A DNA stretch of 64,000 nt from Polyangium mundeleinium (lineage in GTDB: Bacteria > Myxococcota_A > Polyangia > Polyangiales > Polyangiaceae), in contig NZ_JAQNDO010000001.1 of assembly GCF_028369105.1 (NCBI RefSeq), positions 3,155,001 through 3,219,000 of the forward strand, read 5' to 3'. Positions within the stretch are counted from its first letter, which is position 1. Each line of letters starts with the position of its first letter. The notes beneath the pieces were generated by a model. It did not search any database, had not been told where the DNA came from, and was given only the letters and a program-made list of their open reading frames with translations. Below, in pieces: positions 49,151 through 57,304 of this stretch. The position numbers were made by a program, and so were the translations under genes.

Positions 49151-51337
49151 CTACTCGAAACGGACGTTGAACTCGATGGGCCCGAAGCGGAGCATCGCGC
49201 CGGGCGAGACGGGCGTCCACACGAGCGGCGGGATGCGGTTGCCGTTGATGCTCGTGCCGTTGTTCGAGTTCTCGTCACGCACGAAGAGCTGGCCGTTCTC
49301 GAACTTGACGACGGCGTGGCTGCCGGAGACGCGCGGCTCGTTCACCACGATCTGACACGTCGCGGCGTCGCGGCCGACGCGCATCTCCGTGCCGGGGTTG
49401 AACGTGAAGATGCCGAGCGAGCCGGAGAGCACCGCGCGGTTCGCGGCGCCGCCCACGGGGCCGCCACCCATCGGAGGAGGACCGTACCCGCCGCCGAAGT
49501 CCGGGCCGCCCATGCCGGGCATGCCGCCGCCCATGGGCACGGCGGGCGCGTAGCCGCCGCCCATCGGAGGCGAGCCACCGCCAGGACGCGGGGCCGTCGT
49601 GGGCGCGGGGCCTGTGCGGCGCTTGTTGCCGCCGCTGCGGAAGATCGAGACGGCGAGCAGGACGAGGACGACGCCGCCGAAGGTGATGGCGCCGATGAGC
49701 AGGTAGGGCAGCGGCGCTTCTTTCGCCTTCACCGTGATGATCTTGTCGGCGGTGATGGCGCTCGTGCGCTTGGCCTGGTTGTCGTAGACGACGAGGCGCG
49801 CGGTCATCTGATCGCCCTTGCCGGCGAGGAACTTGTCCGTGTTCGGAAGTTCGAACTCGACCATGCTCTCGCCGGCCGTCGTGGCCTTGCCGCGCATGCC
49901 TTGCTCGATGAGCGTGCGCTGCGCCTTCTTCGCGTCGTCGATGCTGCCGCCCTGGAGCGAGGCGGGCGCGGGCTGGTTCTTCGGGACCATGTAGAGCTCG
50001 GCCCGCTGCGTGTTGCCGCCCCAGCAGAAGTTGCCGAAGACCTTCACGGTCCCGCCCGGGTGAACCGGATCCTTCTGCGCGGCGCGCTCGGTGGCTTCAC
50101 GATCGATGTCGAGCGGCCACTGCGAGGGGTCGATGCCGACGGGCACGTTCTGGAACGTCGCGTCGCCGGCGATCAACGGATCGGTGTTGAGGAACGCGAG
50201 GCGGAAGGTCTGCGTCAAGCTCAGCGCGACACACGAGACGCGCCACTTGACGATGTGCATCTTGTTGAAGCGCGAGCGCACCGCGTTGACGATGTTGACC
50301 GCGCGCGATTCCTGCCTGTCGCGCAGGATGCTGTAGTAGCCGCCGATCTCGGGGTTCGAGAGCCCTTCCATGAACTCGCGCGAGTTCGCGGCGAACTCCT
50401 CGACGAGCTTGCTCGGGAACCAGACCGAGATGACCGGCACCGGCGTCTTCGGGAGGACTTCGTTGTTCTCCGGGAAGCGGCCCTTCGTGAGGTAGTCCTT
50501 GAGCAGGTTCGAGGCCGCGGAGTTCGAGCTCGGATCAGCGCCAGCCGCGCCGTTCGAGAGCACGACCATGGCTTGGTGCATGGGCACGACGACGTTCGTG
50601 CCGACGTTGCCGAGCTCCTTGAAGCCGTCGGTGGCCGCGGTCTTGATGATGTTGAAGAGCGGGCGCGTGCGGCCCTGCGTGGGGAACGTGTTCTTGACGC
50701 TCGAGATCGTCTGGAGCGCCGTCTGCTTGTTGTTCACCCACTTCGAGTCTTCGACGACGCTCTTGTCGTTGAAGAACATCACGTCGACGATGTCGTTCGG
50801 GCCCATCGCGTTGACGAACGCGGTGGCGACGGACTTCGCTTCGTCGAAGCGCGTGCCCATCGAGGACGCGGCGTCGATGAGGATGAGCCATGCGGTGCCC
50901 ACGCCGGGCTGGCTCGTGCTCTCACCCCAGCGCGCCTTCGACTCGAACCGGGCCACGGTGTCGGAGCCGTCGACGACGACGGTGAGCACCGCGTTCTTCT
51001 CCGGGAAGTCGAACGACGAGTAGAGCGCGTTCGGCTGCTCGACCGCGTTCGCCACGCAGTCGTAGAACGCGTCGCCGTTCAGCGCCGCGCAGGGCCGCGT
51101 CGCGTCCGACATGCGCTTGTTCTGGACGAGGTCGATCACGGTCGTGAGCACGGGCGAGCCGTCGACCGTGCTCGTGCGCGGATCGATGCGGAGGATCTTG
51201 GCCTCCGGAGCGGCGAAGGAGGGCGCGGTGGCGAAGAGGATCGCCGCGAGCGCCGCGAGCGCGGGGAGCGCGAACAGGGGAGCTTTGCGCGCCGATCGAG
51301 CGACGGCGCGGGCGGCTCCGTGGGGCAACGGGTTCAT
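49151..51337 (-). CDS. VWA-domain membrane protein with C-terminal FHA domain
   Basis: A 728-aa protein. The N-terminus has a signal or anchor helix (about 22-42). A von Willebrand A domain (about 140-345) begins 'WLILIDAASSMGTRF': the MIDAS reads D-x-A-S-S, so the usual first Ser is Ala and metal binding may be altered. A beta domain (about 400-560) leads to a membrane helix (about 562-585), a Gly/Met/Pro-rich linker (about 595-650), and an FHA domain (about 655-720, 'RVGRDAATCQIVV', 'RVSGSHAVV', 'ENSNNGTSING'). The VWA part would be periplasmic and the FHA part cytoplasmic, linking envelope ligand binding to phosphothreonine signalling. Confidence 0.88.
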   Translation of the reverse strand: MNPLPHGAARAVARSARKAPLFALPALAALAAILFATAPSFAAPEAKILRIDPRTSTVDGSPVLTTVIDLVQNKRMSDATRPCAALNGDAFYDCVANAVEQPNALYSSFDFPEKNAVLTVVVDGSDTVARFESKARWGESTSQPGVGTAWLILIDAASSMGTRFDEAKSVATAFVNAMGPNDIVDVMFFNDKSVVEDSKWVNNKQTALQTISSVKNTFPTQGRTRPLFNIIKTAATDGFKELGNVGTNVVVPMHQAMVVLSNGAAGADPSSNSAASNLLKDYLTKGRFPENNEVLPKTPVPVISVWFPSKLVEEFAANSREFMEGLSNPEIGGYYSILRDRQESRAVNIVNAVRSRFNKMHIVKWRVSCVALSLTQTFRLAFLNTDPLIAGDATFQNVPVGIDPSQWPLDIDREATERAAQKDPVHPGGTVKVFGNFCWGGNTQRAELYMVPKNQPAPASLQGGSIDDAKKAQRTLIEQGMRGKATTAGESMVEFELPNTDKFLAGKGDQMTARLVVYDNQAKRTSAITADKIITVKAKEAPLPYLLIGAITFGGVVLVLLAVSIFRSGGNKRRTGPAPTTAPRPGGGSPPMGGGYAPAVPMGGGMPGMGGPDFGGGYGPPPMGGGPVGGAANRAVLSGSLGIFTFNPGTEMRVGRDAATCQIVVNEPRVSGSHAVVKFENGQLFVRDENSNNGTSINGNRIPPLVWTPVSPGAMLRFGPIEFNVRFE

Positions 51338-51593
51338 GCTTGAGCCTCCAACATGGGGGGTCCTCGGCGGGCCGGCGCAGGCGCGGGGTGACGAGCACCT
51401 TCGCGCGCGCGCGTGGTCCACGAGCGTGGCCGCCGCGTGCTCTCGTGCGTCGAGGCAGGGAAGCACGTCCGCCCTGCGCGATGAGCGCGGGGGACGGCTG
51501 CCTCGGGCGACGCGAGCGCGCGGGGGCGTCATCTCGTCGAGGAGCTGGATAGGGTGAAAAGGGCGTTTCGCACGGGGCTTCTCCGCGCGACCC

Positions 51594-52871
51594 CTAGGTC
51601 CGAGCCGTCACGATGATGGTGATGACGCTGAAGCCGCCGAAACGGATCTTGTCGCCGTCACGCAGCTCGCGCCTGCCCTTGAAGCCGATGGCTTCCTCGT
51701 TGTGGAAGGTGCCGTTCGTCGAGCCGAGATCACTCAGGATGAACCTCCCACCTTCGCAGTCGATCGTCGCGTGATGCGTGGACGTCGTGCCGTGCGCGAT
51801 CTCCACGTCGACCTTTTGACCCGTGTCCGCGCGGCCGACCGAGTTCTTGCCCTGCCAGAGCGGCCAGAACTTACCGAGCGGATCCTCCTGGTAGCTCACC
51901 AGGAAGCCTGCGAGCGCGCGGCGGCCGTCGGGGCTCGGCGCGGCTCCTTGCCGACCGGGCATCGGCGGAGGGGTCCCCGGGACCGCGGTCGCGGCGTTTC
52001 CGCGCCCAGGCCCCCGCGGCGGCTCGAAGCTACTTTCGGGCTTCGGCGGAGGCCCGTACCCCTCGAGTTTGTCCGGCATCGGCGGCGCGCCGAACGCCCG
52101 GGGTCCAGGCGGCGGGGGATACCCACCGGCCGCGGGCTCCGGCGGAGGCGGCCCGAAGCCTGGGGGCGCAGGCGGAGGCCCGAAGCCTGGGGGCGCAGGC
52201 GGAGGCCCGAAGCCGGGGGGCGCAGGCGGCGGCCCGAAGCCACCCGGGGCCGGAGGCGGACCAAAACCCGCGGGCTCCGGCGGAGGCGGCCCGAAGCCTG
52301 GGGGCGCAGGCGGCGGCCCGAAGCCTGGGGGCGCAGGCGGCGGACCAAAACCGCCCGGCGGGGAAGGCGGCTCGGGGGGCGGCCCGAAGCCTGGCGGCGC
52401 AGGTGGCGGCCCAAAGCCGGCCGGCGACGCAGGTGGCTCGGGAGGGGGCCCGAATCCAGGCGGCGCAGGCGGGGGCCCGAATCCACCGGAAACCCCCGGC
52501 GCCGCCGGGGGCGGCCCGAACGCGGGGGGCGGCGGAGGCGGTCCGAAGCCACCCGGCCCGGGGGGCGCGCCGAACGCAGGAGGCGGCGGAGGTCCGAACG
52601 CAGCGGGGTTTGCTGTGGGCGAGGGGGGCGGCCCGTAGCCGCCGCCGAAGCCGGGTGGAGCCGGCGGGGGCGGTCCGAAGCCCGGCGGCTCGGGAGGCGG
52701 TCCGAAGCCCGGCGGCCCAGGCGGAGGTCCGAAGCCCGGCGGTTGCCCGAAGGCGGGAGGGGGCGGAGGAGGACCAAAGGCGCCGGGCCCCGGAGGTCCG
52801 AGCGGAGAGGCACAGATCGCGCAGAACTTGTCGGCGGGTGTGGCAGGCGCGCCGCAACGCGGGCAGTTCAT
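51594..52871 (-). CDS. Zinc-ribbon/FHA protein with long Pro-Gly-Phe repeat
   Basis: A 425-aa protein with three parts. An N-terminal zinc ribbon has Cys3, Cys6, Cys17 and Cys20. A low-complexity region (about 24-270) is built on the nonapeptide PGFGPPPAP and variants. A C-terminal FHA domain (about 345-425) has 'NSVGRADTGQKVDVEI', 'TSTHHATID' and 'DLGSTNGTFHNE'. It has no signal or membrane segment. The repeat may act as a flexible spacer or phase-separating region. ATG 52871 directly precedes the zinc ribbon; upstream codons show no homology. It is the most upstream of the FHA genes. Confidence 0.88.
   Translation of the reverse strand: MNCPRCGAPATPADKFCAICASPLGPPGPGAFGPPPPPPAFGQPPGFGPPPGPPGFGPPPEPPGFGPPPPAPPGFGGGYGPPPSPTANPAAFGPPPPPAFGAPPGPGGFGPPPPPPAFGPPPAAPGVSGGFGPPPAPPGFGPPPEPPASPAGFGPPPAPPGFGPPPEPPSPPGGFGPPPAPPGFGPPPAPPGFGPPPPEPAGFGPPPAPGGFGPPPAPPGFGPPPAPPGFGPPPAPPGFGPPPPEPAAGGYPPPPGPRAFGAPPMPDKLEGYGPPPKPESSFEPPRGPGRGNAATAVPGTPPPMPGRQGAAPSPDGRRALAGFLVSYQEDPLGKFWPLWQGKNSVGRADTGQKVDVEIAHGTTSTHHATIDCEGGRFILSDLGSTNGTFHNEEAIGFKGRRELRDGDKIRFGGFSVITIIVTART
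52130..52800 (-). repeat. 27-bp tandem-like repeats encoding PGFGPPPAP
   Basis: The coding sequence repeats a 27-bp unit (on the plus strand GCGGAGGCCCGAAGCC followed by TGGGGGCGCAG) with point changes and short insertions, more than fifteen times. It is strongly purine/pyrimidine biased between strands (plus strand G/A-rich), which could give replication slippage and length variation. Confidence 0.85.
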
Positions 52872-53237
52872 AGTGTCCTTCTCGTGTTGACGGACCAAAG
52901 ACCTCGTCCGCCTCGGCGGCAGCATACCGTGGGGGCCGGACCGAGGATCAAGAAGAAGTACTCTTTACCCTCGGCGAGGTGCACGAGGCACCTCGGAGCA
53001 CGACGCAGCGCAGCACGTCGAAGGGCACTCGTGCCGGAACCCGGAGCGACGACGGAGCGCCGCAGGCGCGTGGAAAAAGCACGGACCGACGCGGAAGGGC
53101 GCAGGACCGAGATGCGTGAACGGCTGAAATACGAAAGGGTGTCCTGGGCTGAATCAGCCCTGGGACACCCTTCGCAATGCGTTCGACGAGAGCGGGAGAG
53201 AGCGGAGACGGGAGGCCCCGAGGTGGGGCCTTCCGGA
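52872..53237. other. 366-bp intergenic region
   Basis: The region lies between rplS and the zinc-ribbon/FHA gene and should contain that gene's promoter. Apart from the long hairpin at 53135-53172 I see no further feature; the open frames here look like chance. Confidence 0.6.
53135..53172 (-). terminator. Long hairpin downstream of rplS
   Basis: An 18-bp stem (53135-53152 with 53154-53172) has one bulged base and a minimal loop. It begins AAGGGTGTCC on one arm and ends GGACACCCTT on the other. It lies 65 bp after the rplS stop and is followed on the minus strand by TTTCGTATTT, a weak U tract, so it probably terminates or stabilises the rplS mRNA. Confidence 0.6.
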
Positions 53238-53594
53238 TCAGCCGTCCTTGGCGTCGCGCACGCGGGCGGCCTTGCCGGCCAGCGAGCGGAGGTAGAACAA
53301 GCGCGAGCGACGAACGACGCCGCGCGAGACCACCTCGATCTTGTCGATGCGGGGGCTGTGCGTCGGGAAGATACGCTCCACGCCCACGTTGAAGCTCACC
53401 TTGCGGACCGTGAACGTGCTGCGCGCACCAGCCCGATGTTGCTTCAAAACGACGCCCTGGAAGACCTGGATACGCTCCTTCTCGCCCTCGACGATGCGGT
53501 AGTGGACCCGGACGGTGTCGCCGACCCGGAACTCCGGGAGCCCCTCGCGGAGCTGCGGGGTTTCGATCTTCGCAAGTACGTTCGAGGTGAGCAT
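53238..53594 (-). CDS. rplS: 50S ribosomal protein L19
   Basis: A 118-aa ribosomal protein at the 30S-50S interface. '[20 protein letters not shown]' and 'QVFQGVV' are the conserved beta core, and '[18 protein letters not shown]' with 'RRSRLFYLR' the C-terminal signature. Length is normal. In most bacteria rplS follows rpsP-rimM-trmD; here it stands alone with a strong promoter of its own, downstream of jag. Confidence 0.97.
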   Translation of the reverse strand: MLTSNVLAKIETPQLREGLPEFRVGDTVRVHYRIVEGEKERIQVFQGVVLKQHRAGARSTFTVRKVSFNVGVERIFPTHSPRIDKIEVVSRGVVRRSRLFYLRSLAGKAARVRDAKDG

Positions 53595-53674
53595 GTCGCG
53601 GTCCTTCGACTGGGGATGGTCCCGGCTGTTGGGGCAAACGGCTCCACGCCTGCCGGAGACGACGAGGGAGCGGC

Positions 53675-53702
53675 ATTATGCATACCGTCCCCACGCTGTC
53701 AA
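53675..53702 (-). promoter_or_regulatory. Sigma-70 promoter of rplS
   Basis: On the minus strand a perfect -35 TTGACA (53697-53702) and a -10 CATAAT (53675-53680, five of six consensus bases) are 16 bp apart. Transcription would start near 53668, giving a leader of about 74 nt before the rplS start. It is the best consensus promoter I see in the window. Confidence 0.68.
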
Positions 53703-53776
53703 CCGATCATGGAGCGTGTGGATGCGGTGGATCGCGGGGCGACGAACTCACCGCCCCGTACGATCGCTTCGGACAA

Positions 53777-54376
53777 TCAACGGCGAACGGGGATGATCTG
53801 CACGCGGCGCGCGTCGCCTTCGCCGTCGCTCTTCGTGACGACGCCGGGGAACTTCGCGAGCGCGAGGTGCACGACGCGGCGATCCTGCGGGTTCATCGGC
53901 TCGAACGTGATGATCTTCCCCTCCTCGACGGCCTGCTTGCCGAGGCGACGGGCCATCGAGGTGAGCGTCTCCTCGCGGCGCGCGCGGTAGCCCTCGGCGT
54001 CGATGATCACGTGGCGACGCTGCTTGCCAGGCCGGTTGATCACGCGGTTGGCGAGGAACTGCAGCGCGGCGAGCGTCTGGCCCTTCTTGCCGATGATGCG
54101 GCCGGCGTCCCTGCCCTCGATCTCCAGCCGGATCTCCTCGGGCGGATCTTCCGGCTCGTTCTCGAGCAGGTCCACGGTGCAGTCCATGCCCATCGCGGCG
54201 AGCGTATCGATGACGAAGTCGAGCGCTTGATCGGCGCGACCATCCTCCTCGAACGGGGCTTTCGCCTCGGCGGCGCGCTCGTCGCGCTCGTCGTCGTCGT
54301 GCCGGGTGCCTTCGGCGTTCACGCTGGTCTTCCCGGGAGCTCCATTATCCACGGACACGTGCCTTTCCCTTTCCAA
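53777..54376 (-). CDS. jag: Jag/KhpB RNA-binding protein (KH and R3H domains)
   Basis: A 199-aa RNA-binding protein encoded with YidC in most bacteria and linked to envelope and cell-division control. After an acidic N-terminus (1-45), the KH domain (about 80-140) has the loop 'GRIIGKKGQTL'; the R3H domain (about 145-199) has 'EPMNPQDRRVVHLAL', with the R-x-x-x-H motif. The start is uncertain: ATG 54376 overlaps yidC by 32 bp, and GTG codons at 54358 or 54352 preceded by GGGAAAGG would shorten this overlap. Confidence 0.9.
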   Translation of the reverse strand: MERERHVSVDNGAPGKTSVNAEGTRHDDDERDERAAEAKAPFEEDGRADQALDFVIDTLAAMGMDCTVDLLENEPEDPPEEIRLEIEGRDAGRIIGKKGQTLAALQFLANRVINRPGKQRRHVIIDAEGYRARREETLTSMARRLGKQAVEEGKIITFEPMNPQDRRVVHLALAKFPGVVTKSDGEGDARRVQIIPVRR

Positions 54377-56129
54377 GAGCAGGCGCCGACTTGGTTTCGT
54401 CGCCCGAAGATTTCGCTGGCTTCTCGCGCACCTCGATGCCGGCGGGGCCCTGCGTCTTGCGGCTCAGGTAGCGCTCGACCGCGACCTGCTGGGCGATGCC
54501 GAGCCACGTGTTGGTCAGCATGTACACGCCGAGGCCTGCGGGCAGGTAGAGCATCATCACCACGAAGATGCCCGGCAGCATGTACTGCATCATCTTCTGC
54601 TGCATCGGGTCGCCCTGCGGTGGCATGAGCTTCTGCTGGAAGAAGCTCGACGCGCCGAGGATCACGGGGATGACGAAGTAGGCGCCCTTGTCCGAGAGAT
54701 CCGGGATGATCCGGGCCGACAGGAAGGGCACGTGGTAGAGTTCGACCGCCGTCTGTAAGGCCTGGTAGAGCGCAAACCACACGGGCATCTGGAGCAGCAC
54801 CGGGATGCAGCCGAGCACCGGGTTCGTCACGCCGTGCTTGCGCCAGAGCTCCTGGAGCGCGAGGCCGCGCTGCGCGGGGTCGTCCTTGTAACGAGCGTTG
54901 AGCTCGTCCATCTCCGGCTTGAGGCGGCGCATCGCCGCGCTGCTCTTGATCTGCGAGATGCTGAGCGGGAAGAGCAGCATGCGCACGGTGATCGTGAGCA
55001 GCGCGATCGCCCATCCCCAGCTCCCCACGGCCTTGTGGAGGATCTTCAGGTAGCCGACGAGGACCTTCGCGATCGGCGAGAACGTGCCGAGATCGATCAC
55101 CTCGGTGATGCCGGGGCCGGCAGCCGCGAGCACCTCGCGCTCCTTCGGGCCCGTGAAGCTCAGGACCTTGTACGTCTGCGTCGCCTGCGGCGCGAGCTCG
55201 ACCTCGGGGTACGCGAGGCGCGCGCGGTAGACGTGACCGTGCGTGTCCTTGTCCTTCTCGCGATCCGCCGCGTTGTACTTGGCGCGGTTCCAGTCCTCTT
55301 CGATCTGCGTCTCGGCAAACGCCGCGGGGCCTTCGACCGGGATCGCGGCCTTCGTGAAGTAGACGCTGCTGACGGCGACCCACTTCGCGGCGCCGGGGCT
55401 GCGGCGCCAGAGCTCGTTCGTGAACTCCTTGTCCTTGAAGTCCTTCGGCTCGAACGCGTCGGCGTGCAGGCGATCGACCTTCTCCGTCGTCGCCGCGACG
55501 ACGTCCGTCATGTGCTCCGAGATGCGGCCGAGGCTGCCCTTGGTCTCCTCGGTCGTGCGCCACGAGGTCTGGTCCACCGTGAGCCTGTGCTTGAGCGGCT
55601 CGGCGGAGAGGTTCTTCACCTCGAGCGTCATTTCGAGTTCGAAAGGTTTGCCCGTCTCGCGCACAACCTTCGTGAGCTTCGAGGACGCGTCCTCGTAGAC
55701 GAACGTGCACGACTTGCCGTCCTGCGCTGCGAGCGTCCAGTCGAGGTTGTCGTAGGGCGTCTGCTGCTTCGCGACCCCGGGCAAACGCAGGTCCGTGCGC
55801 AACGGCTGGCGCCACTCCTGCGAGGTCGTGACGAGATCGATCGGCTTGCCGGCCTTCGAGTACTTGCCTTCATCGGTGAGCCGAAGGTGGCGCAGCGAGC
55901 CGCCACGCGAAGACAGCTCCGCCTCGAAGCGCGGACCGTTGATCGTGCAAATCTGCTCCGGCTGCCTCTTGTCGTCCGGCAGCCGATCGGCGTCGTAAAA
56001 CGTGTTCGGCTGGACGTCTTCGTTGCCCTTGCCGAACAGGCTGCCGCCGAACTGCCAGAACAGGATGGCAGCGATGCCGATGAGCACCCACTGAACGATT
56101 TTGCCGCGTTCCATGAAATCCTTCGGCAA
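54345..56129 (-). CDS. yidC: Membrane protein insertase YidC
   Basis: A 594-aa insertase that places proteins in the inner membrane, alone or with SecYEG. The first helix (about 12-30, 'IVQWVLIGIAAILFWQF') is followed by the large periplasmic beta-sandwich domain (about 55-345) typical of Gram-negative YidC. The conserved core (about 365-570) has 'GSWGWAIALLTITVRMLLFPLS', which includes the positively charged groove Arg, 'CIPVLLQMPVWFALYQAL' and 'MMQYMLPGIFVVMMLYLPAGLGVYM'. The tail is Lys/Arg-rich. Gene order rpmH-rnpA-yidD-yidC-jag is the conserved one. Confidence 0.97.
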   Translation of the reverse strand: MPKDFMERGKIVQWVLIGIAAILFWQFGGSLFGKGNEDVQPNTFYDADRLPDDKRQPEQICTINGPRFEAELSSRGGSLRHLRLTDEGKYSKAGKPIDLVTTSQEWRQPLRTDLRLPGVAKQQTPYDNLDWTLAAQDGKSCTFVYEDASSKLTKVVRETGKPFELEMTLEVKNLSAEPLKHRLTVDQTSWRTTEETKGSLGRISEHMTDVVAATTEKVDRLHADAFEPKDFKDKEFTNELWRRSPGAAKWVAVSSVYFTKAAIPVEGPAAFAETQIEEDWNRAKYNAADREKDKDTHGHVYRARLAYPEVELAPQATQTYKVLSFTGPKEREVLAAAGPGITEVIDLGTFSPIAKVLVGYLKILHKAVGSWGWAIALLTITVRMLLFPLSISQIKSSAAMRRLKPEMDELNARYKDDPAQRGLALQELWRKHGVTNPVLGCIPVLLQMPVWFALYQALQTAVELYHVPFLSARIIPDLSDKGAYFVIPVILGASSFFQQKLMPPQGDPMQQKMMQYMLPGIFVVMMLYLPAGLGVYMLTNTWLGIAQQVAVERYLSRKTQGPAGIEVREKPAKSSGDETKSAPALGKGKARVRG

Positions 56130-56226
56130 TCTCCTTGCCGTGAAACCCTACTGGTCCTTGCCCCGCCCCGTGACCGCGTGATCCCCCCGGACGGACTCGC
56201 TCGCCTGGCGAGCATGCGAGGGGAAA

Positions 56227-56589
56227 CTAACCAGCCTCATGGACCGCGCCACTGCTCCACGGCGAAACTCGAGCGTCGTCGTGGGAAGAAAGGTTCGTAC
56301 TTCCCACCCTTTGATCCGGGCCGTGCCGCGCGGGCTCTTCCGTACGCGAGCGGCCGATCCGTGGAGGCGGCGGAGGATCGTAGCCGCCCGGATGGAACGG
56401 GTGGCACTTACACAGGCGCTTCACTGAAAGCAAGCTCCCGCGCAGCGCCCCATGACCCGCGATGCACGCGGCGGCGTACCGCGAGCAGGAGGGTTCGAAC
56501 CGACAGACGGGGCCGAAGAGCGCGAGCAGCACCTTCGAGAGCGTCAGCTGGTAGACGCGGATCAACAGGAGGAGGAGCTTGGCCAGCAT
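56227..56589 (-). CDS. yidD: Membrane protein insertion efficiency factor YidD
   Basis: A 120-aa protein that assists YidC. The first 70 residues have the family signature: an amphipathic start 'LLLLIRVYQLTLSKVLLALFG', then 'CRFEPSCSRYAAACIAGHGA' and 'CKCHPFHPGGYDPPP', with the conserved Cys residues. The C-terminal 45 residues after the Pro run are not conserved. It sits in the expected place between rnpA and yidC. Confidence 0.93.
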   Translation of the reverse strand: MLAKLLLLLIRVYQLTLSKVLLALFGPVCRFEPSCSRYAAACIAGHGALRGSLLSVKRLCKCHPFHPGGYDPPPPPRIGRSRTEEPARHGPDQRVGSTNLSSHDDARVSPWSSGAVHEAG

Positions 56590-56712
56590 GATGCAGGGCG
56601 CGGAGGACGACGCCGGAGGGCGCGAGGTGTGGCGAGGCAGGACGCGTCGGCCGAGGCTCCCATCACGAGATCGCGAGGCGAAGCTTGGGGGCCCGCGTTC
56701 CTGCTTGCAAGG

Positions 56713-57150
56713 TCAAGGGCCGCCTTTGCGCCCGTCGTCGGAGCGGTTTCTCGGGTCCACCTGCGCGTTCGGGTTCGGCTTGCCGCTCGCTCGCTTGTGT
56801 ACGAGCGGCAGCACAGCCTGAATCTCCGCTTCGAGCTCTCCGCAGGCGAGCTCGTCCACGCCCGGACGCACGATCACCACGACGTCGACGCCACGCGGAA
56901 ACGACGCCACGTTCCGGCGAAAGACATCACGGAGCAGACGCTTGGCCCGGTTGCGCTGCACAGCGCACCCCACCTTCCGCGACGCCACCACGCCGAGGCG
57001 TGTGGTCGTGTCGTCGGGGCGGGGTGCGATCAGGATCAGGAGGTGACGCGTCGTGACCCGAGCGCCGCCCTCCTGAACGCGCAGGAAATCAGGGCGGCGC
57101 CGTAACCGCTGGGCTCGCGTGAATGTCTGTCGAGGGCGTGGTTCGCCCAC
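56713..57150 (-). CDS. rnpA: Ribonuclease P protein component
   Basis: A 145-aa basic protein that, with RnpB RNA, cuts the 5' leader from pre-tRNAs. The family signature 'RNRAKRLLRDVFR' is clear, preceded by 'LGVVASRKVGCAVQ' and the N-terminal 'TFTRAQRLRRRPDFLRV'. GTG 57150, 4 bp after the rpmH stop, is chosen; an upstream in-frame ATG would overlap most of rpmH. The C-terminal 25 residues are an Arg/Asn/Pro-rich extension beyond the normal fold. RnpA acts on tRNAs such as the tRNA-Arg at 6624-6700. Confidence 0.94.
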   Translation of the reverse strand: MGEPRPRQTFTRAQRLRRRPDFLRVQEGGARVTTRHLLILIAPRPDDTTTRLGVVASRKVGCAVQRNRAKRLLRDVFRRNVASFPRGVDVVVIVRPGVDELACGELEAEIQAVLPLVHKRASGKPNPNAQVDPRNRSDDGRKGGP

Positions 57151-57154
57151 GACT

Positions 57155-57304
57155 TCACTTCTTGTAGATCGACGTGGCGAGGCGCGCGCGGCCCTTACGC
57201 CGGCGGTTGTTGATGACCTTGCGGCCACCGCTCGTGGCCATGCGCGCCCGGAAGCCATGGGTACGCGCGCGGCGGGTGTTGTGGGGCTGGAACGTGCGCT
57301 TCAT
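57155..57304 (-). CDS. rpmH: 50S ribosomal protein L34
   Basis: A 49-aa, very basic protein of the large subunit. The opening '[20 protein letters not shown]' and the closing '[12 protein letters not shown]' match L34 throughout. It is the first gene of the rpmH-rnpA-yidD-yidC-jag cluster. A GAAGGG ribosome site and a probable promoter lie upstream. dnaA, often next to rpmH, is not adjacent. Confidence 0.98.
   Translation of the reverse strand: MKRTFQPHNTRRARTHGFRARMATSGGRKVINNRRRKGRARLATSIYKK

Noticed and set aside
44392-51343. Very long plus-strand open frames (1121 and 1151 codons)
   Set aside because: They are antisense to the ABCG, PP2C and VWA-FHA genes, whose motifs are unmistakable.
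52069-52638. Plus-strand Gly-rich open frame with GGAGGGPKPG repeats
   Set aside because: It is the reverse reading of the Pro-Gly repeat of the zinc-ribbon/FHA gene, which has real domains at both ends.
52130-52800. Possible CRISPR array
   Set aside because: The 27-bp units are contiguous coding repeats without spacers of even length.
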